DNA of 64,000 nt from Pseudomarimonas salicorniae (lineage in GTDB: Bacteria; Pseudomonadota; Gammaproteobacteria; Xanthomonadales; Xanthomonadaceae): positions 186,001-250,000 of the forward strand of contig NZ_JALNMH010000008.1 of NCBI RefSeq assembly GCF_023156535.1, read 5' to 3'. Numbering within the stretch: position 1 is the first letter of the stretch; each line of letters opens with the position of its first letter. This document shows, piece after piece, positions 46,996-56,436 of this stretch. The translations under genes were made by a program, and so were the position numbers. The notes beneath the pieces were generated by a model that was not told where the DNA came from, did no database searches, and was given only the letters and a program-made list of their open reading frames with translations.

Positions 46996-49900
46996 TTACT
47001 CGAAGCCGTGCCCGAATAGCAGCGTCGAGTTGCTGGGCACCACCCGCTGGAACACGTTGCTCACGCCGTTGGAAGCTCCCGGCGCCAGGTTGCTGGCACG
47101 GGAATCGAAAGCCAGCAGGGTGGCGTTGTAGTTGAGCGCCGGCCGGTTCGCTTCCTCATCGGATTCCACGCCGAAGATCGACTTCGAAAGGCGATCGGCG
47201 CGTGCATTGGAAACATCAAGGCGGCGGGCGTGTACGTCCGGCTTGCCATTGGTGTCCGCAAAGCTGGTATCCAGATTGGTGGCGGCCGAAACGAATGCGA
47301 TCGTGCGCCCGTCGCCAGACAGGATGGGCTGGGTCGACCCACCGTTCGCCTGTGTCCCGGTCTCGGTCTCGCTGACGCGGGTGAATCCACCGGTGCCGAC
47401 CGTTGTCAGATACACATCCGGCACCAGTGCAGTAGCCCCGGGCTTCAGCGGCTGATCGGTGGCAAAGGCAAGAGAACGGCCCGCGTAATCGATAGTTGGC
47501 TGGGTGCTGCCAAGCACGCCGCAAGAGCCGGATGGCAGGGAGGCCGGCGGACTGATTCGCGTCATGGAGCCGGTCAGCATGTTGCGCATCATGACCTGTG
47601 AACTGCCCGCCGGACAGGGCGCCGGCGACTGCGAGATCGCATTGGTCGACACCGTCTCGAAGGCCACCCACTGGCCATCGGCAGACACCACCGCGTTGCG
47701 ACTCGCAGCGTCGGCATCGGCACCGGTGTCCACACCCGCATTGCTGACCGACTTGCAGGTGACGCAGCGCGCCGTGCCGGGCATGACCATGTCACCGGAC
47801 GGCTGAAGCGGCACGTGGAAAACGTTCTCCTGTCCTACGGCGCCGGTGGCGGGGTTTGAAACCGGCGCGGTGAACACGATGGTGTTTCCGCCCGGGCTGA
47901 CCCGCGGCTTGGTGCCCTCACCTGCCGGCTTCGCAGATGCGATGCGCTGCGTGGTGCCGGTCAACATGTTGCGCATGAAGACCGCGAAGCCGCCGCCCTT
48001 GCGGCGCCGCTCCGCCGACTTGGGCGACTCGCCCCAGACCTTGGCGACCGCGGCATCGGGGGCCACGAACGCCACCAGCCTGCCGTCTGCAGACACCGAA
48101 GGCTCGATCGAATCGCCGCCGATCTGCGCCCCAGCGTTGTCGAGGCTGACCCGCACGGTCTGCCCGCTCTGGGTATCGACGCGGAAGATGTCGCGGCTGC
48201 CGTTGGTATCGGGCTGGCCGGTCAGGTTGCTCGCCGCCGATTCGAACACCAGGTAGCGACCCGCGGCATCGGACTGCGGGGCGACGCTGGCATCGTTCGC
48301 CGCCGGGGTGACGCTGGCAACGCGGCGGTCGCTGTCGCCGGAGACGACCACGAAGCTTGGCACTGCGGTGCTGGTGCCGCCATCGCCGATCTGTCCGGTG
48401 GCATCACTGCCCCAACACTTGACCTTGTCGGCCTGAATGGCACAGACGTGGTGAGACTCACTGCCAGCGGCCAGCGCGGTGACGCCCGACTCCAGCCCGG
48501 GCACGTCGATCGGCACGGAGGAATTGCGATCCACCGGTCCGTCGCCCAGCTGCGAGAAGAAGTCTCCGCCCCAGCACTTCACCGCGCCGCCGGTGGTCAA
48601 TGCGCAGGTAAAGGAACGCCCCGCGGTGACAGCACTCACGCCGCTTGTGAGCCCCGTTACATCTACCGGCGTGGATCGGTTCTGCTGCGAACCATCGCCC
48701 AATTGGCCATCGCCGTTGAAGCCCCAGCACTTCACTCCCCCCCCGGCAGTAACCGCGCAGCTATGTGCGAACCCCAACGCAACCTGTTGCACCGAGGAAA
48801 CAGCAAGCCCCAGCACCGGTGCCGGCGTCGCGCTGTGGTTGCTGCTGCCATCACCCAACTGGCCGAAGGTGTTGCTTCCCCAGCATCGAAGCTCTCCTGC
48901 AATCACGCCACATGCGTGTGCAACACCCGCTGCTACCCGAGTCGCCCCACTCGTTGCCCCCGATACCAGTACAGGCGTGTTGCGGTCTGTTGTCGTGCCA
49001 TCACCCAGTTGACCACGGTGATTACGGCCCCAGCACTTCAGTGAACCCGAATGGACCGCGCAAGCAAAGAAGTTCCCGGCCGCCAGATCTGACACGCCTG
49101 ATGGCAGGCCAGTCACGGCCCCCGGCGTGATGCTGGGAGCAAAGCTGCCGTTGCCGAGGAAGCCAAAGTAGTTCTCTCCCCAGCATTTAGCGCCCCCGCC
49201 CGAATCTATCCCGCAGGCGAAGTCCAAACCCGAGGCGATCCTGCTCAGATTGTGTCCGGTCACCGGTGCGCCGGGCGCCAGCTTCTCCGAACGCGAACCA
49301 TCGCCATGCTGGCCCTGATAACCAATGCCCCAGCAATTGAAATCCCCGCCGCTCTTTACCGCACAGCTATATCCAAAGTTGACCGAGACAGAGACCGGAG
49401 TTCCAGCTAGGCCGGTCACATCGGTGGGGAGGTGGGCTACGGAGGTGCTGCCGTTGCCGAGGTTTGCGTCCGAGTTTTCCCCAAAGCACTTTATTGTGCC
49501 TCCGGAAAGCACTGCGCAGGTGGAGACGTGAAACGTCGCTACGTCGATGACGCCAGGCTCCAGGCCAGCCACCTCATGGAAGGTCAATTCATCGACCCTG
49601 GAAGATGTTCCCTTCTGGTTGTTGCCGCCAAACCCCCAGCAGCGCAGCGCGTTGCTTGGAGTTATTCCACAGGAATGGGATCCGCCGGTGACAATCTTCT
49701 GTAGTGCGCCGCCAGCCGCTGTGACAGTGACAGGCGTCAATGCATCTTGATATGTCCCGTCACCCAAGCCATTGCCATCGTTCGCTCCCCAACACCTGCT
49801 GCTGCCGCCGTCAATCAGGCATGTACGTTCCGGTCCAGCTGTCAGACTGCTGACGCTGGAGAAGCTGCCAGACACCGTTACAGGCGTGAGCCGGACGCTG

Positions 49901-50643
49901 GTAGTGCCGTCACCCAGCTGACCGCGCCCATTGTCACCCCAGCACCGGACAACGTTGCCCACCGCCGCGCAGGTATGCGCATAGCCCGCGGTGAGCTGGC
50001 TGGCGCTGCCGCCGAGGGAGCCTACCGTGACAGGGGACGAGCGGTTGGTCGTGCTTCCGTCGCCCAGCTGGCCCCGGTCGTTGAGTCCCCAGCAGCGCAC
50101 GGTGCCGCCCTGCAGGATGGCGCAGGTATGCTCCCCGCCCACGGCGAGTGCGACGGCAGTTCCGCCCAGCCCGGCCACGTCGGTCGGCACCCAGCGCTGC
50201 AGGGTGGTGCCGTCACCGAGCTGGCCAAAGTTGTTGTCCCCCCAGCACTTGATGGCGCCGGCCTGCATCAGCGCGCAGCTGTGACCACGGCCGATGCCGA
50301 TGTAGCTGACGCCACTGCCAAGCCCCGTCACGTCGACCGCCGCTTCGCGACGATTGCCCTGGGTGCCGTCGCCGACCTGGCCGGCGTAGTTCTCGCCCCA
50401 GCACTTGACCGCACCCGCCTGGGTGCGCGCGCAGCCGTGCGCATTGAAGCTGCCGGGGGCCACCTGGACTACACCGGTAAGCGGAGGCAGGGCCTGGGCG
50501 GATGCCGGATGGCTGGCCGACAGGATCAAGCCCAGCAACGCGATAACGGAAAACAAACCGAGTGTCTTGTCGTCTATCTTTGCGGCACATGAGGTACCGG
50601 GGTGAAGCGTCGCACTTGAAACCGCAAAAGCATCGTGAAGCAT
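46996..50643 (-). CDS. Secreted RCC1-repeat beta-propeller protein with second PD40-type propeller and GFE tail
   Basis: The 1215-residue protein has a signal peptide (about 24-50; LGLFSVIALLGLILSASHPA then SAQA). About residues 65-770 hold 14 RCC1-type repeats, each with the core CWGxNxxGQLGDGT and an upstream Cys (for example CALMQAGAIKCWGDNNFGQL), 14 being twice the seven blades of one RCC1 propeller. The second part has repeating SADGRLVAFVA / SGDGRTIAFVS blades like TolB/PD40 propellers. The chain ends LLFGHGFE. The paired Cys in nearly every blade suggests disulfides and an extracellular site. I chose ATG at 50643, with GGAGAG seven bases upstream. The ligand is unknown. GC and codon use look lower than in neighbours by eye. 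Confidence 0.82.
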   Translation of the reverse strand: MLHDAFAVSSATLHPGTSCAAKIDDKTLGLFSVIALLGLILSASHPASAQALPPLTGVVQVAPGSFNAHGCARTQAGAVKCWGENYAGQVGDGTQGNRREAAVDVTGLGSGVSYIGIGRGHSCALMQAGAIKCWGDNNFGQLGDGTTLQRWVPTDVAGLGGTAVALAVGGEHTCAILQGGTVRCWGLNDRGQLGDGSTTNRSSPVTVGSLGGSASQLTAGYAHTCAAVGNVVRCWGDNGRGQLGDGTTSVRLTPVTVSGSFSSVSSLTAGPERTCLIDGGSSRCWGANDGNGLGDGTYQDALTPVTVTAAGGALQKIVTGGSHSCGITPSNALRCWGFGGNNQKGTSSRVDELTFHEVAGLEPGVIDVATFHVSTCAVLSGGTIKCFGENSDANLGNGSTSVAHLPTDVTGLAGTPVSVSVNFGYSCAVKSGGDFNCWGIGYQGQHGDGSRSEKLAPGAPVTGHNLSRIASGLDFACGIDSGGGAKCWGENYFGFLGNGSFAPSITPGAVTGLPSGVSDLAAGNFFACAVHSGSLKCWGRNHRGQLGDGTTTDRNTPVLVSGATSGATRVAAGVAHACGVIAGELRCWGSNTFGQLGDGSSNHSATPAPVLGLAVSSVQQVALGFAHSCAVTAGGGVKCWGFNGDGQLGDGSQQNRSTPVDVTGLTSGVSAVTAGRSFTCALTTGGAVKCWGGDFFSQLGDGPVDRNSSVPIDVPGLESGVTALAAGSESHHVCAIQADKVKCWGSDATGQIGDGGTSTAVPSFVVVSGDSDRRVASVTPAANDASVAPQSDAAGRYLVFESAASNLTGQPDTNGSRDIFRVDTQSGQTVRVSLDNAGAQIGGDSIEPSVSADGRLVAFVAPDAAVAKVWGESPKSAERRRKGGGFAVFMRNMLTGTTQRIASAKPAGEGTKPRVSPGGNTIVFTAPVSNPATGAVGQENVFHVPLQPSGDMVMPGTARCVTCKSVSNAGVDTGADADAASRNAVVSADGQWVAFETVSTNAISQSPAPCPAGSSQVMMRNMLTGSMTRISPPASLPSGSCGVLGSTQPTIDYAGRSLAFATDQPLKPGATALVPDVYLTTVGTGGFTRVSETETGTQANGGSTQPILSGDGRTIAFVSAATNLDTSFADTNGKPDVHARRLDVSNARADRLSKSIFGVESDEEANRPALNYNATLLAFDSRASNLAPGASNGVSNVFQRVVPSNSTLLFGHGFE

Positions 50644-51510
50644 TGCGGAACTCTCCATAGATACGAGCGTGGCTACCCGCCAGGCACGGAAACGCACCGA
50701 ATGCCTGGCGAACGGAAAAGCTTGGGAACAGAACGGCTGGACTACGTGCTGCTGCGGGGCTAGCGACACGGAGGACCCGGGTACCGGAACGCCCGCAACA
50801 CGCTGGTTAGCATAGTGCAAGGTCTTTAGAGTTGTCTTTCGACTTCGGAATCCCCAGCGCGCCTTCCTTGAGAACAGCCGCATGGATGGGAGCCGCCTGC
50901 AGGTTTGGCTGGTTCCAACCCCGATCTGGGAACACAGCAGGCAACCGATGGCCTATGCCCCCCAACGCACCCGGGTGGTGCATTGGATCTCCCACGCCCT
51001 GGGGGGGCGCATCGGGATCAACAAACGGGTGGTTCAGATCAGCCACCGCCCCAGGCATGGGTTGGTCACCGCCAGCGCCCGCTGATCGCCTGATGCGGTC
51101 GCGCCTTGCTGGCCGGCTGCAGAACCTCCGGCACTGGGCGCTGGACTTGTTCATAGCCTCCCTCGGGCGGCTTGTCGGGCAGCGGGTGACGCCCGGCAAT
51201 GATTCGGGGCGGACCATGTGCTAGCCGGCACGACCACGGATGCCCGACGCGGTTGCCTCTGCTAGGCTCGCAGGCCATCGGGCGCCGTGCCCCTGCCGCC
51301 GTGCCAAAGCACTGGTCGGACTCGTGCCCGCGTCGCCCCGAAGTAACGACGGCAAGACAGGGAGTGCTCGCATGCCGCAGCGGTCGAAGCCCACCAAGCC
51401 TGCGCCCCATGCCTGCCCGTCGGCGGTCGGGGGGAGCGTTTCAGCGAGCACCCTATTGCGTCGTCGCCGGAACCTGAGCGGCCGCACAGTGACCGCCCGT
51501 TCCACGGGCT
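50644..51510. other. 867-base intergenic region without a supported gene
   Basis: It separates the divergent RCC1-protein and regulator genes. The 200 bases next to the RCC1 gene are relatively AT-rich and probably hold its promoter. Both strands have open frames of about 90-140 codons near 50810-51480, but their products are rich in Pro, Arg and Gly without family resemblance or good ribosome sites. A decayed gene cannot be excluded. Confidence 0.5.
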
Positions 51511-53862
51511 ATGCCTATGCCGTCTGATCCACCCTGCATCGTCGACCTCGAAAGCGGAGACGTGATGCGGGACGGGCGCATCGACCGGCTGCCGCCGCGC
51601 CTGCTGTCCCTGCTGCGCTTCTTCGTCGAGCACGCGCGTGAGGTGATCTCCCGCGATCAGCTGATCGAGTCGGTGTGGGGGCACCTCGAGGCGGCCAGCG
51701 ATGATTCGGTCAATGTCGCGGTATCCGACCTGCGCAGGGCGCTGGGCGATAGCCGCCGCCCCCATCGCATCATCGAGACCGTGCCGCGGCGCGGCTACCG
51801 CTATCGTGGCGACGGCCTGGCGCTTGCCGACCTGTCGCAGGCGCTGAGCGCTGCACCGCCCGGCGATCCGGCCGAGCAATCGCCCGCTGCGTCGCCAGCG
51901 GTGGAAACCCCCACCCACACCGCCGATCCGGAGTCACTGCCCAGCGCATCGCCAAGGATGCGCTGGCCGCTGGTCGCCGGTTTGCTGGTCGTCACCCTTG
52001 GCATCGCGATGGTGGCGTGGCACGCGGTCACTTCCCGGACCACCCAGCCGCCGCCGGCAGCGGCAGTGGCTCCATCTGCGAAGATCTCGCTGGACCCTTC
52101 CATCGCGGTGCTGCCCTTCCTCGACCTCAGCCAGGCCGGCGACCAGCGGCACTTCGCCGACGCCCTGGTCGACCGCATCATCCACATGCTGGCGCAGGTG
52201 CAGGGGCTGCAGGTCGCGGCGCGCACGTCTTCGTTTGCCTTCCGCGACGGCACTGCCACCATCGATGAGATCGGCGAGGCCCTGCGGGTGCGTGCCGTAC
52301 TCGAAGGCAGCCTGATGCATGACGGCGAGCGACTGCGGGTGGTGGCCCAGCTGATCGACGTCGAGTCCGGCATGCACCTGTGGTCGAAGAGCTATGACCG
52401 CGAGGAGGGCGAGTTCTTCGCCCTGCAGGACGAGATTGCCAGCGAGGTGTCGCGCACGCTGACCGACAGCCTGCTGCCCGAGCGCGCGCTGCGCCAGCCG
52501 CGTAGCCGCGCCGCCTACGACCTCACCACCCGCGCCCGGTTCGCCCGCGACGAGGACACCCTGGCCAGCGCCGAGGCCGCCCAAGGCTTCTACCTGCAGG
52601 CGTTGGAGCACGACCCGGACTACGTGCCGGCCCTGGTCGGTCTTTTCGAGATCGGCGGCCTGCTGGTCGGCCATCGCGGCAGGATCGACCAGGCCGCACT
52701 GGCGCGCGGCCTGGAGGCGCTCGATCGCGCCCGGTCCCTGGCTCCCGATGACCCCGAGGTACTGCGCGCCCTGGCAATGAACGAGCGCCGGCTGGGCAAC
52801 CGGGAGCAGGCGCTGTCGCTGTTCGAGCGGGCGCTGGATGGCAATCCCAACGACGCCGGCACCTGGGTCCATCGCGGCGACCTGCTGCTCTTTCTCGGTC
52901 GATTCGACGAGGCTCTGGACTCGATCCGCCAGGCCCAGCGCATCGACCCGCTATCGCATCGAATCGGGCGCCGGCTGGCCGATGCCTACTGGGCCGTTGG
53001 CCGCGCGGAGGAGGCGCTGGCGCAGCTGAAGGACACGCTGCGCCAGCACCCCGAGGTGGCCGCGGCGTATGGCGCGATGTCCAGCTACCTGATCCGCCTG
53101 GGGCGCAGCGCGGAAGCCATGCGCTATCTCCAGGCCCAGCGCCGACTGGATCCGGACAGCCCGATCCGCTGGATGCGCGAGTGCGAGATGTACCTGCAGC
53201 TGGGCGACGACTTCGCCGCAGAGACCTGCACCGATGCGCTGGCCGCCGCCCACGACAGCCGACTGCACGAGCTCTACCTGCGCCAGGCCATCCTCGGCTT
53301 CCGCGGCGAATGGGAGGCACGCCACGCGCTGATGGACGAGTTGCTCGACCTGGCATGGCGCAATGACCGGATGATCCCCGCGCTGGTGGCGGACTCCTAC
53401 GCTCGCCAGGATTGCGGCCGCGCGTTGGAGATCCTCGAACAGCGCATGCCGGGACTGTTCGCTTCACCTCCCGAGGTTGCACCGAGCCTGTCGATGGCCA
53501 GCCGGGTCGCCGTGCGCTGCCTGCGTGGGGAGGGCCGCGACGCCGAGGCCGAATCGCTGCTTGCCGCCTTCGCCGCCATGACCGAGCGTTTGCGGCTGCA
53601 GCAGGGCCCGGAGCTGGTGATCGGCCTCGAACAGGCCTGGGTGCACGCCCTGCAGGGGCGGGACGATGCCGCGCTGGAAGCGTTGACGGATCTCGTGGAT
53701 AAGGGCTGGCGGTACTACTGGTGGCAGCTTGATGCCTATCCGGAGTTCGCCGGCATCGTCGAGTCGGAGGACTTTGGCCGATTGCTTGATCGCCTGGAGG
53801 CCGGCGTGGCCGAGCAGCGCCGGCGGTACATGCAGCAGCGTGATGCGCCGCTGATCGAATGA
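51511..53862 (+). CDS. Winged-helix regulator with TolB-like and TPR domains, one membrane span
   Basis: The 783-residue protein has an OmpR/CadC-type winged helix (about 5-100; ISRDQLIESVWGHLE, then ETVPRRGYRY), one membrane span (about 152-170), a TolB/FlgO-like domain (about 190-330; SIAVLPFLDLSQAGDQRHFA and VLEGSLMHDGERLRVVAQLI) and eight or more TPR repeats (LFERALDGNPNDAGTWVHRG and others). Such one-component regulators bind DNA in the cytoplasm and sense outside the membrane. A paralogue is at 61440-63365. Both flank genes for exported proteins, so control of those genes is plausible. The ribosome site is weak; ATG at 51517 is another option. Confidence 0.85.
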   Translation: MPMPSDPPCIVDLESGDVMRDGRIDRLPPRLLSLLRFFVEHAREVISRDQLIESVWGHLEAASDDSVNVAVSDLRRALGDSRRPHRIIETVPRRGYRYRGDGLALADLSQALSAAPPGDPAEQSPAASPAVETPTHTADPESLPSASPRMRWPLVAGLLVVTLGIAMVAWHAVTSRTTQPPPAAAVAPSAKISLDPSIAVLPFLDLSQAGDQRHFADALVDRIIHMLAQVQGLQVAARTSSFAFRDGTATIDEIGEALRVRAVLEGSLMHDGERLRVVAQLIDVESGMHLWSKSYDREEGEFFALQDEIASEVSRTLTDSLLPERALRQPRSRAAYDLTTRARFARDEDTLASAEAAQGFYLQALEHDPDYVPALVGLFEIGGLLVGHRGRIDQAALARGLEALDRARSLAPDDPEVLRALAMNERRLGNREQALSLFERALDGNPNDAGTWVHRGDLLLFLGRFDEALDSIRQAQRIDPLSHRIGRRLADAYWAVGRAEEALAQLKDTLRQHPEVAAAYGAMSSYLIRLGRSAEAMRYLQAQRRLDPDSPIRWMRECEMYLQLGDDFAAETCTDALAAAHDSRLHELYLRQAILGFRGEWEARHALMDELLDLAWRNDRMIPALVADSYARQDCGRALEILEQRMPGLFASPPEVAPSLSMASRVAVRCLRGEGRDAEAESLLAAFAAMTERLRLQQGPELVIGLEQAWVHALQGRDDAALEALTDLVDKGWRYYWWQLDAYPEFAGIVESEDFGRLLDRLEAGVAEQRRRYMQQRDAPLIE

Positions 53863-53863
53863 A

Positions 53864-53895
53864 CCGGGCCGGCCGGGTCGCCCCGACCGGCCCGG
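53864..53895. terminator. GC-rich hairpin shared by convergent genes
   Basis: CCGGGCCGG and CCGGCCCGG form a nine-pair stem between the stop codons of the regulator (53862) and the secreted-protein gene (53906). It has no T-run on either strand. Confidence 0.45.
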
Positions 53896-53905
53896 GCCAG
53901 TTCCC

Positions 53906-55453
53906 TCAGCCTTGGGGCCCGTGGCAACGCAGGCGGTCCGTACGGGTGAGGCGAACAAGGTTCTGGCTACCGTCCACACCGTTCACGGTGTAGGTGGCGG
54001 TGCCAGCATTGCAGTGGGCAAAGTCGATGCGCAGGCTGCCGACGACTTCGCGCTCGACCGTCTCGGGGTCGAACTCGGGCCCGAAGAGGCCGCCGCGGGT
54101 CACGGCAAGCTCGTCGACAATGATCGACAGGCCCTCGCGGCGGCCGACGCCGTTGAACCAGCGCTGCACGCCCTCTTCGTCGTAGGTGTACCAGGTGACG
54201 GCGGCGTCGCCGCTGTCGAGCGGCGTCAGCGAGAAGCCCTCGCCCTCGCGGGCGGTGTCGTACCACAGGCCCGAGAACTGGCGGTCGGCGACCAGAGGCG
54301 CCGGCACCATCTCGATCGTGTTGCCGCTGAGGTCGAAGAAGGTCGTTTCCACCGCCGGGAACGGCTCGCTGGGCGTCAGCGAGTAGACGGCGCTGCACAG
54401 CGCGCCCTCTTCGCCGCAGAGACCGAAGGGCTCGTCCTCGAAGGCCACGCCGGAGTTGAACGGCACCAGACGCCCGGCGGAGAAGCTCGTGCTCGGGGCC
54501 AGCGGACCAAGGCTGAAGCCCTCATCGGGATCGCCGCCGAAGTAGCGGTTGGTCAGGTTGTAGCCCGCCCAGAAGAAGGCGACCGAGTTGTCGTCGCGCG
54601 GGGTGCCGACCAGGTCGACGGTTTGTCGCAGCGTGTCGCCATTGAAACCTTCGGTGTTGACGTGTGCGTAGCGCACCTCGTCACCGGTCGGCAGGTTGAA
54701 GAAGCCCCCGGTGAACGGGCCCATCGAATACAGGCGCCCGTCGCCGTCGAGATCCTTGCCGGCAATCCAGCCCTGCACCACGCCGCCGCCGTCGAAGCCG
54801 GTCTGGCGGAAGGTAAAGCGCAGGTCGGTGGTGGTCGGCACCGCGGCGCTGCTGAACAGGTTGAAGGTGAGCTCGAAGTTCGGGAACGGATCAACCGGCA
54901 GCAGGGTGGTGATCGCTGCGCAGGGCAAGCCGTCGGGATTGCCGCAGGGACCGAAGCCCGCCTCGGACTGCGCTGCCTGAGCCGGCGCGAACCGCGGCCC
55001 CATGATGTAGCTGGTGCTGGGCGCCAGCGGGCCAAGGAACATCCCCTCGTCGTCGTCGTCGCCGAAGGCGCCGCCATCGAGGTTGTAGCTGAAGCCAAAG
55101 AAGGCGTTGTTGTCATCTTCAAGGCCGCCGTCTTCCTTGCTGTAGACCTGGGTGAAGCTGCGACCATTGATGTTCTGCACGTGGATGCTGACGTACTCGA
55201 CCTCGTCGCCTTCGGGCAGGCCGAGGAAGCCGCGGATCAGCGGCGCGATCGAGTACAGCTTGCCGTCGCCGTCGAGGTCTTCGCCGATGACGAAGCCGTC
55301 GACCTGACCGCCGCCCGGGAAGACCTGCGAGAACTGGAAGCTCACTTTCTCGGCGGCGGCAGGCGCGGCCATGCCAAGCGCGAGCAGGGCGAGGGAAACG
55401 GCGCGCCATACCGGGCGCCGACGAATCGAATCGGTGGTGAGTTGCGTTGCCAT
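53906..55453 (-). CDS. Exported protein with a duplicated domain and an SGLWY-type C-terminal module
   Basis: The 515-residue protein has a signal peptide (about 1-35, ending APAAAE). Two copies of a domain of about 150 residues follow; both contain an Asp-rich loop (DLDGDGKLYS and DLDGDGRLYS, calcium-loop-like), a GDEVEY/GDEVRY strand, FFGFSYNL/FFWAGYNL and LGPLAPSTS. The last 120 residues form an unrelated module starting FSGLWYDTAREGEGFSL with WYTYDEEGVQRWF, the same kind as the two modules in the protein at 56437-58758. I cannot name a family for the duplicated domain. Cys are few and placed to form one or two disulfides. A shared upstream motif lies at 55537-55568. Confidence 0.75.
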   Translation of the reverse strand: MATQLTTDSIRRRPVWRAVSLALLALGMAAPAAAEKVSFQFSQVFPGGGQVDGFVIGEDLDGDGKLYSIAPLIRGFLGLPEGDEVEYVSIHVQNINGRSFTQVYSKEDGGLEDDNNAFFGFSYNLDGGAFGDDDDEGMFLGPLAPSTSYIMGPRFAPAQAAQSEAGFGPCGNPDGLPCAAITTLLPVDPFPNFELTFNLFSSAAVPTTTDLRFTFRQTGFDGGGVVQGWIAGKDLDGDGRLYSMGPFTGGFFNLPTGDEVRYAHVNTEGFNGDTLRQTVDLVGTPRDDNSVAFFWAGYNLTNRYFGGDPDEGFSLGPLAPSTSFSAGRLVPFNSGVAFEDEPFGLCGEEGALCSAVYSLTPSEPFPAVETTFFDLSGNTIEMVPAPLVADRQFSGLWYDTAREGEGFSLTPLDSGDAAVTWYTYDEEGVQRWFNGVGRREGLSIIVDELAVTRGGLFGPEFDPETVEREVVGSLRIDFAHCNAGTATYTVNGVDGSQNLVRLTRTDRLRCHGPQG

Positions 55454-55536
55454 GCGTGTCTCTCCTCAGATGGGTCTGACTGAAGCCCCGAGGCATGCCT
55501 GCAGGGCGAGACCCACGCTAGGAGGGCGGCGGAGAG

Positions 55537-55568
55537 GAGTCCTGAGCAAACACTAAAATCTTCTAAAC
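55537..55568 (-). promoter_or_regulatory. AT-rich upstream motif shared by secreted-protein genes, copy 1
   Basis: Read toward the gene at 53906-55453 the sequence is GTTTAGAAGATTTTAGTGTT followed by TGCTCAGGAC. TTTA recurs at a 10-base step, like the half-sites of OmpR-type regulators. A close match precedes the 56437 gene. Confidence 0.4.
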
Positions 55569-55845
55569 CGCCTTTCCTTCATGCACTTAAGCCGATCCAT
55601 AAACACCTCATCGCCAATCCCTCGCCCGGGCCTCGACGGGGAGATGCGGCCATTCAATCGAACTCACCCGAGAACCGTCTCCCTATCCGCGTGCGGGGAT
55701 CCGACGCGTCGGGTGGCGAGGGACCGTCGACCGGTCTGGAGCGAGCAACCCGGGATTCGCCCACCGCCGGCAGACTCATGGCCGGCTTGAGGTCGGCAAT
55801 GAGCGGACGATCGGGAACGGCCGGATCGGGCGCGAAGCAGACATT

Positions 55846-56043
55846 CATAGGGTGCGGCTGGCCGCACCGGGCGAACCGTCCGAACGCCCGTATCGGTGCG
55901 CCGAGGCACACCTTATGTGGCTTCGCTGACGCCCAACGAAGTCCGACTGCAGGAGCGCACATGGGCGCCACCGCGGCGTGGCGTGTTCTCCACAGACCGA
56001 GGCCAGAGCGAACCTCCGCGGTCGCGGCCAGGTCCGCTCCTAC
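55846..56043. repeat. Composite repeat module (R2, linker, R1), copy 5
   Basis: R2 is 55846-55916, with CACCTTATG in place of CACCCTATG. The linker is GGCTTCGCTGACGCCCAACG, and R1 is 55948-56043, starting CTGCAGGAGCGCACATGGGC and ending GCGGCCAGGTCCGCTCCTAC. It is the most diverged of the five modules. Confidence 0.83.
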
Positions 56044-56352
56044 GAAGAGCCCGCCCGATCGGGGTCGGTGGCGAATGTCCGCTTTGAGCCCGCAGCACGC
56101 GCCGAAATCGGATCACTCGGGGTCAGCGTCGGCGGGCTGGCGTTTCGCCGGTCGTGGCGAGTCGGCCGACCCGTTCTGGCCATGCGCTCAGGCAAAGCCG
56201 ATCGATCAGCCTGGCAGCCAACGATCAAACTGCCGGCCATGCGCCCAAGGCCGAGCCGCAGGCGGTGGCCCACCCCTTTCGGCCTTTTCCCGCCTCTCCG
56301 CCGGGGCGGCGATTCCCGCCCCATGCCCGCTTATGTACCTGATCAAACGGGG

Positions 56353-56383
56353 TTTTACTCGGCTTTAGGATTTGCTCAAGACC
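56353..56383 (+). promoter_or_regulatory. AT-rich upstream motif shared by secreted-protein genes, copy 2
   Basis: TTTTACTCGGCTTTAGGATT then TGCTCAAGACC lies about 55 bases before the 56437 start, in the same orientation to the gene as copy 1. TTTA steps by 10 bases. Confidence 0.4.
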
Positions 56384-56436
56384 GGCCAGCGCGAGCGTCA
56401 TACGGTGGTGGCGAACGCTTGATCGAGGCCCTGACC

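Larger units (their letters stand above)
55454..56436. other. 983-base gap between divergent secreted-protein genes
   Basis: It contains the upstream motif of each flanking gene (55537-55568 and 56353-56383), and one composite repeat module (55846-56043) between them. The remaining sequence has no supported gene; frames reading through it are translations of the repeat. Confidence 0.65.

Noticed and set aside
49747..50592. 281-codon plus-strand frame opposite the RCC1 protein
   Set aside because: Antisense of the RCC1 repeats, with no independent support.
50810..51240. Possible transposase remnant in the RCC1/regulator gap
   Set aside because: No terminal inverted repeats, DDE-like motif or recognisable transposase peptide could be seen on either strand.
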